64,000 nucleotides of DNA from Capsulimonas sp039928515 (GTDB lineage Bacteria; Armatimonadota; Armatimonadia; Armatimonadales; Capsulimonadaceae): NCBI RefSeq assembly GCF_039928515.1, contig NZ_JBDSSZ010000150.1, one strand, 5' to 3'. Numbering within the stretch: position 1 is the stretch's first letter; the number at the start of each line of letters is the position of its first letter. The notes beneath the pieces were generated by a model. The model was given only the letters and a program-made list of their open reading frames with translations, did not search any database and was not told the DNA's origin. A program made the position numbers and the translations under genes. Below are positions 50,788 to 58,673 of this stretch, one piece after another.

Positions 50788-51870
50788 TTACTCCGACGCC
50801 ATGGGCCTGGCGATGCTCATCAGGTCCGTCAGCGGCATGCGGCCGACGGCGACATAACGGCGGCCGTCGCCGACCCAGGCAACGGCGCTTTGGCCATCAG
50901 GGCGCTCTTGCGTGAACGCCTGAACGGATGGCGTCAGCGACGTGGAGCTCCAGTTGGCGCCGGCGGTGGGGATCAGCTTGCTGGACCCATCGGAGGCGTT
51001 TTCCGTGACAAATACCGACAGCGCGCGCGGCCCATTGCTGTAAAGCACATGGATTGCCGCCGACGGGGACTTCGGAGAGCGGACAACCGATTGTACGCGA
51101 AACCCGGCCGTCTGGGGCGGCAGATCGAGTAAACGCGCTTCTCGGGCCACGTCCGGCGATGGACGAACAGCGGCGGTCAGCACACGGGCGCCGGGCGGAA
51201 TGATCGGCTGGAATGTGGCGGCAGTCACCACCGGCTTGACCGTAACCTGCGAAAGCTCCACGCGCCGAACGAGCGATCCGTTCCGGTCGTAGCTTTCGGT
51301 GCGCAGGCTGCGGCCGGTCGCAGAGTCGATCCAGAGACGCTCTACGATGGACCCGTCGGTGGAGCGAACGCGAAGGACATGCGCCGGGCGGCCCGAAACG
51401 TCGGCGTCCTGCGGCTCGATATCGCGTCGCCAGAGTGGGTCGGGATCGACGCTTCCGGTTTCCGCCGACACGCTTTCGGGAGTAGGACGCCGCAGCACCG
51501 TGCGGCTGCGCGGCTCATATTGCCAGGTCGTCTTGCCGTCGCATACCACCACGCGCCCCCGCGCCTCGGCCGGCTCCGAATACGTCAAACGAAAGCGTCC
51601 CTCGCTCCCCTCGATCATTTCCAGCACCGACCGCCGATCTCTGCCGGCTTCGGCGTCCCGCGCAACGATCACGACGTGCGCTTGTACAGGCGTATCGGAA
51701 GCGGCTTTGAGGCTTCCGGTCCAGAGCGCGTTCGCGGCCGGGTCCGATGGCGCGGGATCGCCGGATGGCGCAACCACCGCCGGACGATGGCCGCACGACA
51801 CGAGGCTCAGACCACCAAGCGTCAGGAGGGCAAGCGCGGGAGCGAACGCCATTCGAGTGAGGCGCGTCAC
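50788..51870 (-). CDS. RseB/MucB-like lipoprotein of a sigma-factor operon
   Basis: 360 residues. The N-terminus has a hydrophobic core and a possible lipobox (GLSLVSC), so it is probably a periplasmic lipoprotein. Segments such as FRLTYSEPAEARGRVVVCDG, TWQYEPRSRTVLRR and ERLWIDSATGRSLRTESYD follow the LolA/RseB N-terminal beta fold, and the C-terminal half resembles the MucB/RseB C-domain. Its ATG overlaps the anti-sigma stop by four bases. RseB binds RseA and tunes its cleavage; the same sigma/anti-sigma/RseB order appears here. The region is a good candidate for an envelope-stress response. Confidence 0.8.
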   Translation of the reverse strand: MTRLTRMAFAPALALLTLGGLSLVSCGHRPAVVAPSGDPAPSDPAANALWTGSLKAASDTPVQAHVVIVARDAEAGRDRRSVLEMIEGSEGRFRLTYSEPAEARGRVVVCDGKTTWQYEPRSRTVLRRPTPESVSAETGSVDPDPLWRRDIEPQDADVSGRPAHVLRVRSTDGSIVERLWIDSATGRSLRTESYDRNGSLVRRVELSQVTVKPVVTAATFQPIIPPGARVLTAAVRPSPDVAREARLLDLPPQTAGFRVQSVVRSPKSPSAAIHVLYSNGPRALSVFVTENASDGSSKLIPTAGANWSSTSLTPSVQAFTQERPDGQSAVAWVGDGRRYVAVGRMPLTDLMSIARPMASE

Positions 51871-52409
51871 AGGCTGCCGCCCACGGATTCGTCGGCGGAG
51901 GCGATCAAAGTGGCGCGGCCTTCCGCCGCAAGATCACGATGGCCGACCGGTTCGGCGGACGACAGGCCGGCCAGATGGGCGTCGTGCAGGGCGTAGAACT
52001 GCGACATCTCTACCGTGCTGGGAAGCGGAGTCGCCGTAGCGGGCGGAACGCCGGGGTTAAAGACTAGAAAGGCGATGCACGCCGACGCGGCGGCGCCCAG
52101 TCCGGCGGCGTATGCTGGACGCAGATGGAACGAAGGCCATGGCCGGCGCGGAGCCCGAACCGAGGTATGGGGCGTGGACGATGGATGCGCCTGGCTCTCC
52201 AGCCGTCCAAAGACACGGTTCCGCGCTCCGCCGTCCTCCGGGGTCGCCAGACTTTGCATCGCGGCGCGCACGGCGCGCAGGCGGTCATATTCGTGCCGGC
52301 AAGCCATGCACTCATCCAGATGAACGGCGGTCTCGGTGGCTTCCGCGCCGCTCAGATCGTTGTCCAGTAACCGGCTTAAATTTTCTCTTGTGTCATGGCA
52401 GTGTGACAT
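51867..52409 (-). CDS. Zinc-finger anti-sigma factor (ZAS type)
   Basis: 180 residues. The N-terminal HLDECMACRHEYDRL gives the H-x3-C-x2-C zinc motif of cytoplasmic anti-sigma domains. A single membrane helix (AAGLGAAASACIAFLVF, about 105-121) separates it from a periplasmic tail of ~60 residues. It would hold the ECF sigma factor inactive at the membrane until cleaved. It follows the sigma gene by 47 bases and overlaps the RseB-like gene, all on one strand. Confidence 0.87.
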   Translation of the reverse strand: MSHCHDTRENLSRLLDNDLSGAEATETAVHLDECMACRHEYDRLRAVRAAMQSLATPEDGGARNRVFGRLESQAHPSSTPHTSVRAPRRPWPSFHLRPAYAAGLGAAASACIAFLVFNPGVPPATATPLPSTVEMSQFYALHDAHLAGLSSAEPVGHRDLAAEGRATLIASADESVGGSL

Positions 52410-52456
52410 GGCGTTCCGTTCTTTCCGATGCGCCCGGCAATGTCCGAGCCTGAAGA

Positions 52457-53047
52457 CTAGCTCCAGCCAAGCGATTCCAAAGTCTTGCGCATCGCGGTCC
52501 GGCCGCGATGGATCCGCGAGCGCACGGTGCCGATCGGCAGGCCGAGCATCTCGGCGATCTCACTGTAGGGCATCTGCTCCACATCGCAGAGCAGCACGGC
52601 GGCCCGGTAATCTTCCGGCAGGCCGTCCAGCGCCGTCTGCATCCGCTCGGACAGCGTCGAGTCCATCAGCGAGATCTCGGGATTTCCGAGATGGTCGACG
52701 ACATCGCAGGTCTGCCCGTCGCCGTTCTCATCCGTCCAGCCCGTATCCAGGCTTTTCGCTTGGCGCAGCTTCGCCCGGCGTGTCATATCGATCCGGTTCG
52801 TGGTCAAGATCCGAAAGATCCACTTGTCGAACCCCTGCCCCCGATACTGGCCGAACGCCTGAAACGCCTCGCCCAGACTTTCGGCGAGCAGATCTTCCGC
52901 GTCGTCGGCGTTTCCGCACATGCGATAGGCGTAGCGCCAAAAACGGTCCCAGTCGCGTGCGACCATGACCTCGAACGCCCTCAAACGGTCCGCCGTCTGA
53001 TCCTTCGCCCCGATCCGAAAACGGGTCAATCCGATTGCTGCCCCCAC
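52457..53047 (-). CDS. ECF-type RNA polymerase sigma factor
   Basis: About 196 residues from a GTG. Region 2 begins in DWDRFWRYAYRMCGNADDAEDLLAES and region 4 includes LPEDYRAAVLLCDVEQMPYS and EIAEMLGLPIGTVRSRIHRG. This is the extracytoplasmic-function (sigma-70 family) pattern. The frame is open to a TTG at 53140, but TATATT overlapping that point looks like a promoter, so a downstream start is preferred; the ATG at 52969 is another candidate. It heads the sigma/anti-sigma/RseB-like operon. Confidence 0.87.
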   Translation of the reverse strand: MGAAIGLTRFRIGAKDQTADRLRAFEVMVARDWDRFWRYAYRMCGNADDAEDLLAESLGEAFQAFGQYRGQGFDKWIFRILTTNRIDMTRRAKLRQAKSLDTGWTDENGDGQTCDVVDHLGNPEISLMDSTLSERMQTALDGLPEDYRAAVLLCDVEQMPYSEIAEMLGLPIGTVRSRIHRGRTAMRKTLESLGWS

Positions 53048-53187
53048 ATTTAGCGCCAAGATCCAGGCTCCTCTATTCCGGCGGTCTCTAATATGAGAAA
53101 GAGCGCGACGGCGGCGCGGAAAGTTCCGGCGGGAGTCCAATATAGTGATTTTACCATGTCGTATCGTGATCGTACAGGATTCCTCGC

Positions 53188-53327
53188 TCCCACAGCTGGA
53201 AGCAGTGGGCTAGTCAAAGGGAAGTCAGTTGAAGCAGACTGAAGGGCTAAGGCGAACGCCTCTCTTATCTCCGCAACCTGCTTCAGCTGGTTTCCCCCTG
53301 ATTAGCCCACTGCTTCCAGCTGTGGGA
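53188..53327. repeat. Long-arm inverted repeat, family A, copy 2
   Basis: A 140-bp element with 25-bp perfect outer arms (53188-53212 and 53303-53327). It shares TGGAAGC, GTGGGCTA and GAAGTCAG-T-AAGCAGACT with copy 1, while differing bases in one arm are matched in the other. It lies between divergent genes, so it is not only a terminator. The rest of the 348-base gap here holds the promoter at 53361-53389. Confidence 0.85.
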
Positions 53328-53360
53328 ACCTCAATCATCTCGTATTTCATGGCGTCGCCC

Positions 53361-53389
53361 CTGACCTCTCCTGAGAAGTATGTTATAAT
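53361..53389 (+). promoter_or_regulatory. Promoter giving a leaderless transcript of the membrane protein gene
   Basis: CTGACC (53361-53366), a 17-base spacer and TATAAT (53384-53389), then exactly six bases to the ATG at 53396. No Shine-Dalgarno sequence is present. Confidence 0.7.
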
Positions 53390-53395
53390 TCTTAC

Positions 53396-55159
53396 ATGCA
53401 ACTCAGTGACGCCCCGCCAGCCAGTACAGCCGACGCCCCTCAGGTCTCGCGCCCCTCATCCCTCACCGGCTTCTGGATTCTCGCCGCCGCGCTCATCGCG
53501 TTTGCGTTCGGCTTGTGCGCGCAGCCGAGCCCGATCGTCGATTTCTTCTGGCAGGCGCGCACCGGCTCCTGGATCCTCGAACACCATGCTGTTCCGCACG
53601 GCGACCTGTACTCATGGACGCGCCAGGGCCACCCCTGGATCGTCCATGAGTGGGCGATGTGCGTGCTGCTTTGGAAGACTTACGCGGCGGGAGGTTATCC
53701 GGGCGTGTGGCTGCTGATGTGGGGGCTGGTCTCGCTGACGTTCATCGCACTGTTCTACAAGGTCTGGCTCGAAACGGGCCGGGCGACGCTGACCGCGTTC
53801 GCCCTGACTCTGTGGGCCGCCAAAATGTGCAGTCCGTTGATCTCCCCACGGCCACATTTGATCTCGTATCTCTGCCTTGTATTATTGCTCTGGATCGTAC
53901 TGGACGCCCGCCGGGATCCAGCCAAGCTCAAGCGGCTCTGGCTCCTGCCGCCCCTGTGCGCTTTTTGGGCGAACTTCCACGGCGCCGTCGTGGTGGGCGT
54001 GGCGATCGCGGCGACGTTCGCCATTTTAGACGCCGTCGACGCGCTGCTGCTGAGGAGCGCGCCGGCTGAACGCCGAGCGCAGATGCTGGCGTTCGCCAAA
54101 CGCTCCGCCGCCGTCATCCCCGTGAGCGCCGCCGCAATGCTGATCAACCCCTACGGGTGGAAGCTGTTCGCGATCTTCACACAGACCGTCGGCGATAAGA
54201 TCATGCCGAACTTCGTGAGCGAATGGAAGTCGCTGGACTTCCACAGCCCCTTCGGGATCGTCTTTGAGATATTGATGGTGCTGTTCGTGCTGGGATTGGG
54301 AATGTCGCGCGAGCGGCGCGATCTGTCCGAAGTGATCGTTCTGATCATTCTCATGCATTCGGGACTCACCGCGAGCCGCAATGTCCCGATCTTCGGGATG
54401 GCGGGCGTTCTCATTGCCGCGCGCCATATTCAGTCCGCGCTGGCGGGGGCGCTCAAGATCGAGGAGACTGAGAAGCAGGGAAAATCGCCGTCGCTGTTCG
54501 GCGCATCGCCGTCGGTGGCGATTATCGCGATCGTCGCACTGGCGGTCTGCCTTCAATCGGCGATGAGCGCGAAAGAAGCGGTCGTGAAGGCGCCGCCGGG
54601 AGACGACGCAGGGCTGGCGAAGATCTCACGCGTGGCGTTCGCCATGGATGGCTTCCCAAGTGGCGCCTGCGATTTTCTGCACCGCGAGCGGTTCCCCGCC
54701 GCCGCCAAGCTTTATAACGCCTACAATTGGGGATCGTACATCCTGTGGAGCGCGCCCGAGTATCCCGTCTTCATCAGCACTCAGACGGACGTTTTCTTCG
54801 GGAAGGTCCTGACGGACTACACAAAGATGTGCAATCAGCCGCACGACTGGAATAAGATTCTGGGGGACTACAATCCGGACATGATCATGCTGCCGGCGAG
54901 CGACGGTCAAACCTGGATGTTCATGACCGATCCCAATTGGGTGCTCGTCTACGCCGACGACGCCAATCTGGACACCGACAAGCACACTAACGCCGTAATT
55001 TTCGTACGTCATCTGCCCAAATACGAAGCGCTCATTCAGCGCTGCCGTCGCGACTGCGAAGCGCTGCGGACGCACCCAGAACTGGGCGCGTCTCAGCCTT
55101 TGACCCAGCCCAGCACTGTCCGGAACGCCGGCGTCCCGGCCTCGCCTAGCCACTCGTAA
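53396..55159 (+). CDS. Polytopic membrane protein, GT-C-like
   Basis: 587 residues with about ten hydrophobic helices in the first 400 residues, starting WILAAALIAFAFGL. An early luminal loop (DFFWQARTGSWILEHHAVPH) and SWTRQGHPWIVHEWAM recall bacterial GT-C-type membrane proteins of unknown specificity. The last ~150 residues form a soluble domain (YNAYNWGSYILWSAPEYP). The ATG sits six bases after a -10 box, so the mRNA is probably leaderless. The 3' end overlaps the convergent isochorismatase-like gene by 67 bp. Confidence 0.75.
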   Translation: MQLSDAPPASTADAPQVSRPSSLTGFWILAAALIAFAFGLCAQPSPIVDFFWQARTGSWILEHHAVPHGDLYSWTRQGHPWIVHEWAMCVLLWKTYAAGGYPGVWLLMWGLVSLTFIALFYKVWLETGRATLTAFALTLWAAKMCSPLISPRPHLISYLCLVLLLWIVLDARRDPAKLKRLWLLPPLCAFWANFHGAVVVGVAIAATFAILDAVDALLLRSAPAERRAQMLAFAKRSAAVIPVSAAAMLINPYGWKLFAIFTQTVGDKIMPNFVSEWKSLDFHSPFGIVFEILMVLFVLGLGMSRERRDLSEVIVLIILMHSGLTASRNVPIFGMAGVLIAARHIQSALAGALKIEETEKQGKSPSLFGASPSVAIIAIVALAVCLQSAMSAKEAVVKAPPGDDAGLAKISRVAFAMDGFPSGACDFLHRERFPAAAKLYNAYNWGSYILWSAPEYPVFISTQTDVFFGKVLTDYTKMCNQPHDWNKILGDYNPDMIMLPASDGQTWMFMTDPNWVLVYADDANLDTDKHTNAVIFVRHLPKYEALIQRCRRDCEALRTHPELGASQPLTQPSTVRNAGVPASPSHS

Positions 55160-55659
55160 ACGACGGATTCGGAGGCCGCCGGGAAGACATCATTGTCTCG
55201 GATACGCTCCATCCCAAGCTTGTGCTTTTCCAGCGTGCGCGCCGAAACGCCGTCGGCGGCGACATGGGCCTGGAAGCCCGCATGGCGCAGATCGATGGCC
55301 GTTTGGGCGACGCAGATATGCGTCTCCACGCCGCAGAGCACCACTTGATCGCGCCCCGTCGCAAGCAGCGCCTTGCGAAAATCTTCACTCGCGGCGCAGG
55401 AGAAAGTCATCTTGTCGATGGCTGTGACATCCGGAACGATCTGGGCGACTTCCTTGGACAGCGCGCCAAGGCGCGCCGCGTTTTGCGTGGTCACAAGGAC
55501 CGGAATTTCCAGCAGCGCAGCCGCGCGCGTCATCAGCATGACAGACGCCATAAGACTATCGCGGCCATGGATGGCGTTCAGAAGAGCATCCTGCATGTCC
55601 ACGACGACGAGGACGCTGCGCTGGGGGTTGAGAAGATTGGGACTGCGTTGGTAAGGCAT
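55093..55659 (-). CDS. Isochorismatase-family cysteine hydrolase
   Basis: 188 residues. The catalytic triad is visible as Asp21 (VVVDMQDALL), Lys83 (AIDKMTFSCA) and Cys116 (CGVETHICVAQTA). The family contains nicotinamidases, biuret and other amidohydrolases; the YcaC-like short form is closest in length. The true start is ATG 55659, since the frame above it runs through a repeat element. A TATTAT box ends 15 bases upstream, so the leader is very short and lacks a ribosome site. Substrate unknown. Its 3' end overlaps the opposite-strand membrane protein gene by 67 bp. Confidence 0.85.
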   Translation of the reverse strand: MPYQRSPNLLNPQRSVLVVVDMQDALLNAIHGRDSLMASVMLMTRAAALLEIPVLVTTQNAARLGALSKEVAQIVPDVTAIDKMTFSCAASEDFRKALLATGRDQVVLCGVETHICVAQTAIDLRHAGFQAHVAADGVSARTLEKHKLGMERIRDNDVFPAASESVVYEWLGEAGTPAFRTVLGWVKG

Positions 55660-55696
55660 AGCTGGGATACCGTGATAATAATACGTTCGTAAAATC

Positions 55697-55869
55697 GGCC
55701 GGCGGTTGAAACCGCGCCTCCAAGTGCGCGGAAACCCACCTGCGTGGGTTACATCATCGGAAACGGCGCCGTCTTGCACAAGGCAAACAATAGACGGTAT
55801 CGTCAAGGATAATGTAGTCCACGAAGGTGGACTTTTGCGCTCTTATAGGCGCGGTTTCAACCGCCGGCC
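55697..55869. repeat. 173-bp inverted repeat, family B
   Basis: Outer arms of 23 bp (55697-55719 and 55847-55869) are perfect complements around GGTTGAAACCGCGCCT/AGGCGCGGTTTCAACC. Inside are two separate hairpins, AACCCACCTGCGTGGGTT (55733-55750) and AGTCCACGAAGGTGGACT (55816-55833). It differs in sequence from family A. Repeats of this look are dispersed in several bacterial phyla (recollection, not checked). Confidence 0.8.
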
Positions 55870-55889
55870 TCTTCTTACGTTAAAATGGA

Positions 55890-56969
55890 CTATCCCTGCG
55901 CGCCCGCCGGGGCGGCGCATGAGTTTCGGATAATCAACTGGCCGGCCAGGGCGGCTTCGGCGTTGTCGCCGACGACCGTGGTTTCCTGATCGTGCATCAG
56001 ATACAGCTGCTCCATCGCGACGACGGCAAGATCGGCGATCGGAGAGCGGAACGCCGTGAGCGGGGGCGTGAAGAACTCACTGATGTCCGGCGTGTCCTGG
56101 AAGGACACGAGGGACATGTCAACCGGGATGCGAACACCCATCTCGGCGAGGGTCTGCGCGGCGACAGCGGCGACCTTCTCATCGTAGCAGACAATGGCGG
56201 TCGGCTTCCGTCCGATGGGAACATCCGGGCCGGCGAGAGTGAAGATCGCTTTACGAACCTGAATGCGCAGGGTTGCTTCCGGAGTGATGTCGAAGGGAAC
56301 GGTAAGGAGATCGGCGGGATTGCCCTGGCGCTTGATCCACACCGCCTGCATCCCCTGGAGGCGCTGGCGGCTGACGCGCACGGAGCTCGCCGGCGCGATC
56401 ATCGCGATGCGTCGATGCCCCAGGCTCCATAGATAGTCGCCCACTTCGCGTCCGGAGGCGAACTCGTTCGTGTGCGCCATGAAGAGCTCGCGCGGCGGAT
56501 TGTCCACCTCGCCGATCATGACGCAGGGAATGGTGGCGCTGGCGGCTTCGCGCGGCAGCAGGGTGGAGGAAAGAAGGATCAAGCCCATGATGCCGATGGC
56601 GTCGAGCTTGGGAAGGTCGTCGGAGGTCAGCAGGCGCAAACCGAAATCATCCTCGGATTCGGCGCCGGAGGCTGCGGCGTGCTTGCGCAGAGCGGCCTGA
56701 AGGAACTGGATGGCGTTGGCGGACGCCGAACTGTACTCCGGGTCCCAGATGCCGATAAACTGCTCGGTGCGCTGCCGGCGCAAGCGCTGGCTGCCGCGCG
56801 GCCGTCCGGACCGGACCGGCGTGTAGTTCAGCATCTCCGCGACTTGCAGGACCTTGCGGCGCGTGTTGTCGCTGACAAACGTGCCGTTGTCACGGCCGCT
56901 GAGGACTGTCGAGACGACGCTCGGCGACACACCCGTCCGCTCGGCAATGTCCTTGAGTGTCACAGCCAT
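55890..56969 (-). CDS. LacI-family transcriptional regulator
   Basis: 359 residues. TLKDIAERTGVSPSVVSTVL is the DNA-binding helix-turn-helix; a basic hinge with RPRGSQRLRRQR leads into an effector domain (FIGIWDPEYSSASANAIQFL, MIAPASSVRVSRQRLQGMQ, IVCYDEKVAAVAAQTL). A GGAAGGAAAC ribosome site precedes the ATG. It lies 87 bases downstream of mdh on the same strand behind a strong hairpin, so may be transcribed separately. No sugar gene is adjacent; target unknown. Confidence 0.9.
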   Translation of the reverse strand: MAVTLKDIAERTGVSPSVVSTVLSGRDNGTFVSDNTRRKVLQVAEMLNYTPVRSGRPRGSQRLRRQRTEQFIGIWDPEYSSASANAIQFLQAALRKHAAASGAESEDDFGLRLLTSDDLPKLDAIGIMGLILLSSTLLPREAASATIPCVMIGEVDNPPRELFMAHTNEFASGREVGDYLWSLGHRRIAMIAPASSVRVSRQRLQGMQAVWIKRQGNPADLLTVPFDITPEATLRIQVRKAIFTLAGPDVPIGRKPTAIVCYDEKVAAVAAQTLAEMGVRIPVDMSLVSFQDTPDISEFFTPPLTAFRSPIADLAVVAMEQLYLMHDQETTVVGDNAEAALAGQLIIRNSCAAPAGAQG

Positions 56970-57017
56970 TTACAGTTTCCTTCCCACCTTGAAGCCACAT
57001 CCCCGTGCGCAGACAGT

Positions 57018-57048
57018 GCTCCCGAGACGCCAGGGATGTCTCGGGAGC
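57018..57048 (-). terminator. Hairpin between mdh and the LacI gene
   Basis: GCTCCCGAGAC (57018-57028) and GTCTCGGGAGC (57038-57048) form a perfect 11-bp stem with a nine-base loop just after the mdh stop. There is no U-tract, so it may act with Rho or as an mRNA end-stabiliser. Confidence 0.6.
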
Positions 57049-57056
57049 GGTTATTC

Positions 57057-58061
57057 TTACAGCTTGCCCAAAGTCTTCAGCGAATCGACGGTGCCCTGCA
57101 CCTTGCTCGCCGATTCCTTGATGCCGGCAAGTTCAACATCCGTCAGAGTGACCAGTTTGCTCAGGTCGAAGATCTCCTCGGCGCCGGCGGCGCCCAGCTT
57201 CGTCGGAGCGCCGAAGTACAGATCGGAGACGCCGTACTCGCCGCTGAGCAGAACCGTGACGGCAAGAATGCGCTTGCGGTCCAGCAGGACGGCCTCGACC
57301 ATTTCGGCGGTGGCGACGCCCGGAGCGTACCATGCGCTGGTGCCAATCAAGTTGGTCAGGATGCCGCCGCCTTGGCGGGTGTCGTCCTCAATTTTCTGAA
57401 GTTCAGCCTCACTGATCTTGCCGGCCTCCACCCACTGCTGGATCGGGATGCCGCCGACGGTGGTCAGGCTGCGCACGGGGACCATCTGGTCGCCGTGTCC
57501 GCCCAGGACATAGGCCTGGATATCTTCCACGGAAATCTTGAGCGCCGCCGCGATGTAGTTACGGTAGCGCGTGCTGTCCAGAACGCCGGCCTGTCCGATG
57601 ACACGCTCCGACGGGAGTCCGGTCGCCTTCAGGGCGACATGGCACATGGCGTCGAGAGGGTTGGAAACCACAATGTAAACGGCGTCGGGCGACTGCGCGA
57701 CGGCCTGCGCGGCGACGCTGGCGACGATATCGGCGTTCACCGCAAGCAGATCCTCACGGGACATGCCCGGCGAGCGCGGCCGGCCGGAGGTGATCACCAC
57801 AACGTCGCTGCCGGCAGTGTCGGCATAGTCCGACGTTCCAAACAAACGGCCGTCGTAGCCGACGATCGGGGAGACCTGATTGAGGTCAAGCGCCTTACCC
57901 TGCGCCATCGAACCGGTTTTACGGGGGCGCTCCAGGGTCAAATCGTCCGGCAGATCCAGCAGAGTCACATCCGCGTACCCTTGCTGCGCCACATGAAACG
58001 CCACCGTGGCGCCCACATTTCCCGCTCCAATCACGGATACTTTCTTACGTCCAGCCGCCAT
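57057..58061 (-). CDS. mdh: Malate dehydrogenase
   Basis: 334 residues from ATG 58061 with a GGAGACGAGG ribosome site. VSVIGAGNVGATVAFHVA is the NAD-binding turn; SGRPRSPGMSREDLL has the Arg pair that selects a dicarboxylate substrate, SNPLDAM and LGGHGDQMVPV contain the catalytic Asp/His region. It is the LDH-like type of malate dehydrogenase, so malate/oxaloacetate in the TCA cycle; the Arg in the loop argues against lactate. A ~15-residue insertion after the first helix pair (LPDDLTLERPRKTGSMAQGK) is longer than usual. The open frame upstream to 58205 has no ribosome site. Confidence 0.9.
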   Translation of the reverse strand: MAAGRKKVSVIGAGNVGATVAFHVAQQGYADVTLLDLPDDLTLERPRKTGSMAQGKALDLNQVSPIVGYDGRLFGTSDYADTAGSDVVVITSGRPRSPGMSREDLLAVNADIVASVAAQAVAQSPDAVYIVVSNPLDAMCHVALKATGLPSERVIGQAGVLDSTRYRNYIAAALKISVEDIQAYVLGGHGDQMVPVRSLTTVGGIPIQQWVEAGKISEAELQKIEDDTRQGGGILTNLIGTSAWYAPGVATAEMVEAVLLDRKRILAVTVLLSGEYGVSDLYFGAPTKLGAAGAEEIFDLSKLVTLTDVELAGIKESASKVQGTVDSLKTLGKL

Positions 58062-58239
58062 AATGAGCCTCGTCTCCTGCGATATCAAATCGTCAAATTG
58101 GTAGGGATTTTTTCGCGCGCAATCTGTACGACTGTCGGGCGACAGCGCAAATGCATACGAAATTGTTCCGTCATTAAGTATAGATGGTTTGATTTTGTTT
58201 GTCAACCGTTTACGTAAGGCGCGGGGGTGGGCTTACACG

Positions 58240-58267
58240 CAAAAAAGCCCGGCCGAAGCCGGGCTTT
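58240..58267 (-). terminator. Terminator after csrA
   Basis: AAAGCCCGGC (58244-58253) and GCCGGGCTTT (58258-58267) form a 10-bp stem with a CGAA loop; on the minus strand it is followed by TTTTTTGC. It ends the fliW-csrA end of the flagellar run. Confidence 0.85.
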
Positions 58268-58300
58268 CTCATTCTTATGTGGGCGTCGCCATGGCGACGT

Positions 58301-58546
58301 CTATTGTTTTTTCGCGGCGTTCGCGAAGGCGTCGCCGATCGCATCCAGTCCGGATGCGTCCTCAACAGACGCGGCCGCCCGGTTTTCCTGCTGAATCTGG
58401 AGATAAACTTCCTTACGGTGGACTGCGACGTCGCGCGGCGCGGATACCCCAAGGCGCACTTGATCTCCTCGGACCTCAATGACCGTGATCTCTACGTCAT
58501 CGCCGATTTTGATGCTTTGATTGAGTCGTCGTGTTAATACCAGCAT
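58301..58546 (-). CDS. csrA: Carbon storage regulator CsrA
   Basis: 81 residues. The core MLVLTRRLNQSIKIGDDVEI and VIEVRGDQVRLGVSAP, then VAVHRKEVYLQIQQEN, matches CsrA. Arg44-type RNA-binding residue VHRKE is present. The C-terminal 20 residues (AASVEDASGLDAIGDAFANA) extend past E. coli CsrA (61 aa). Binds GGA motifs in mRNA and often represses flagellin translation; FliW, encoded just upstream, titrates it. The pair is typical of bacteria other than gamma-proteobacteria. Confidence 0.95.
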   Translation of the reverse strand: MLVLTRRLNQSIKIGDDVEITVIEVRGDQVRLGVSAPRDVAVHRKEVYLQIQQENRAAASVEDASGLDAIGDAFANAAKKQ

Positions 58547-58673
58547 AGCGGCCCTCCCTGGCCCCTGATTTGGGTTGCGTCTCTATTCTTATTACTTATA
58601 GAAACGCGTATTCCATAGAAATCATTCCCGATTCCTCGCATTATTACGCGTAGTTGTTTAGAATTTTCTAATC

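Noticed and set aside
55660..55806. Extended N-terminus of the isochorismatase-like protein
   Set aside because: The extra codons translate the family B repeat; no conserved residues occur there.
56472..58217. A 581-codon plus-strand frame spanning the LacI and mdh genes
   Set aside because: Crosses two genes with diagnostic motifs on the other strand and has no ribosome site or family features.
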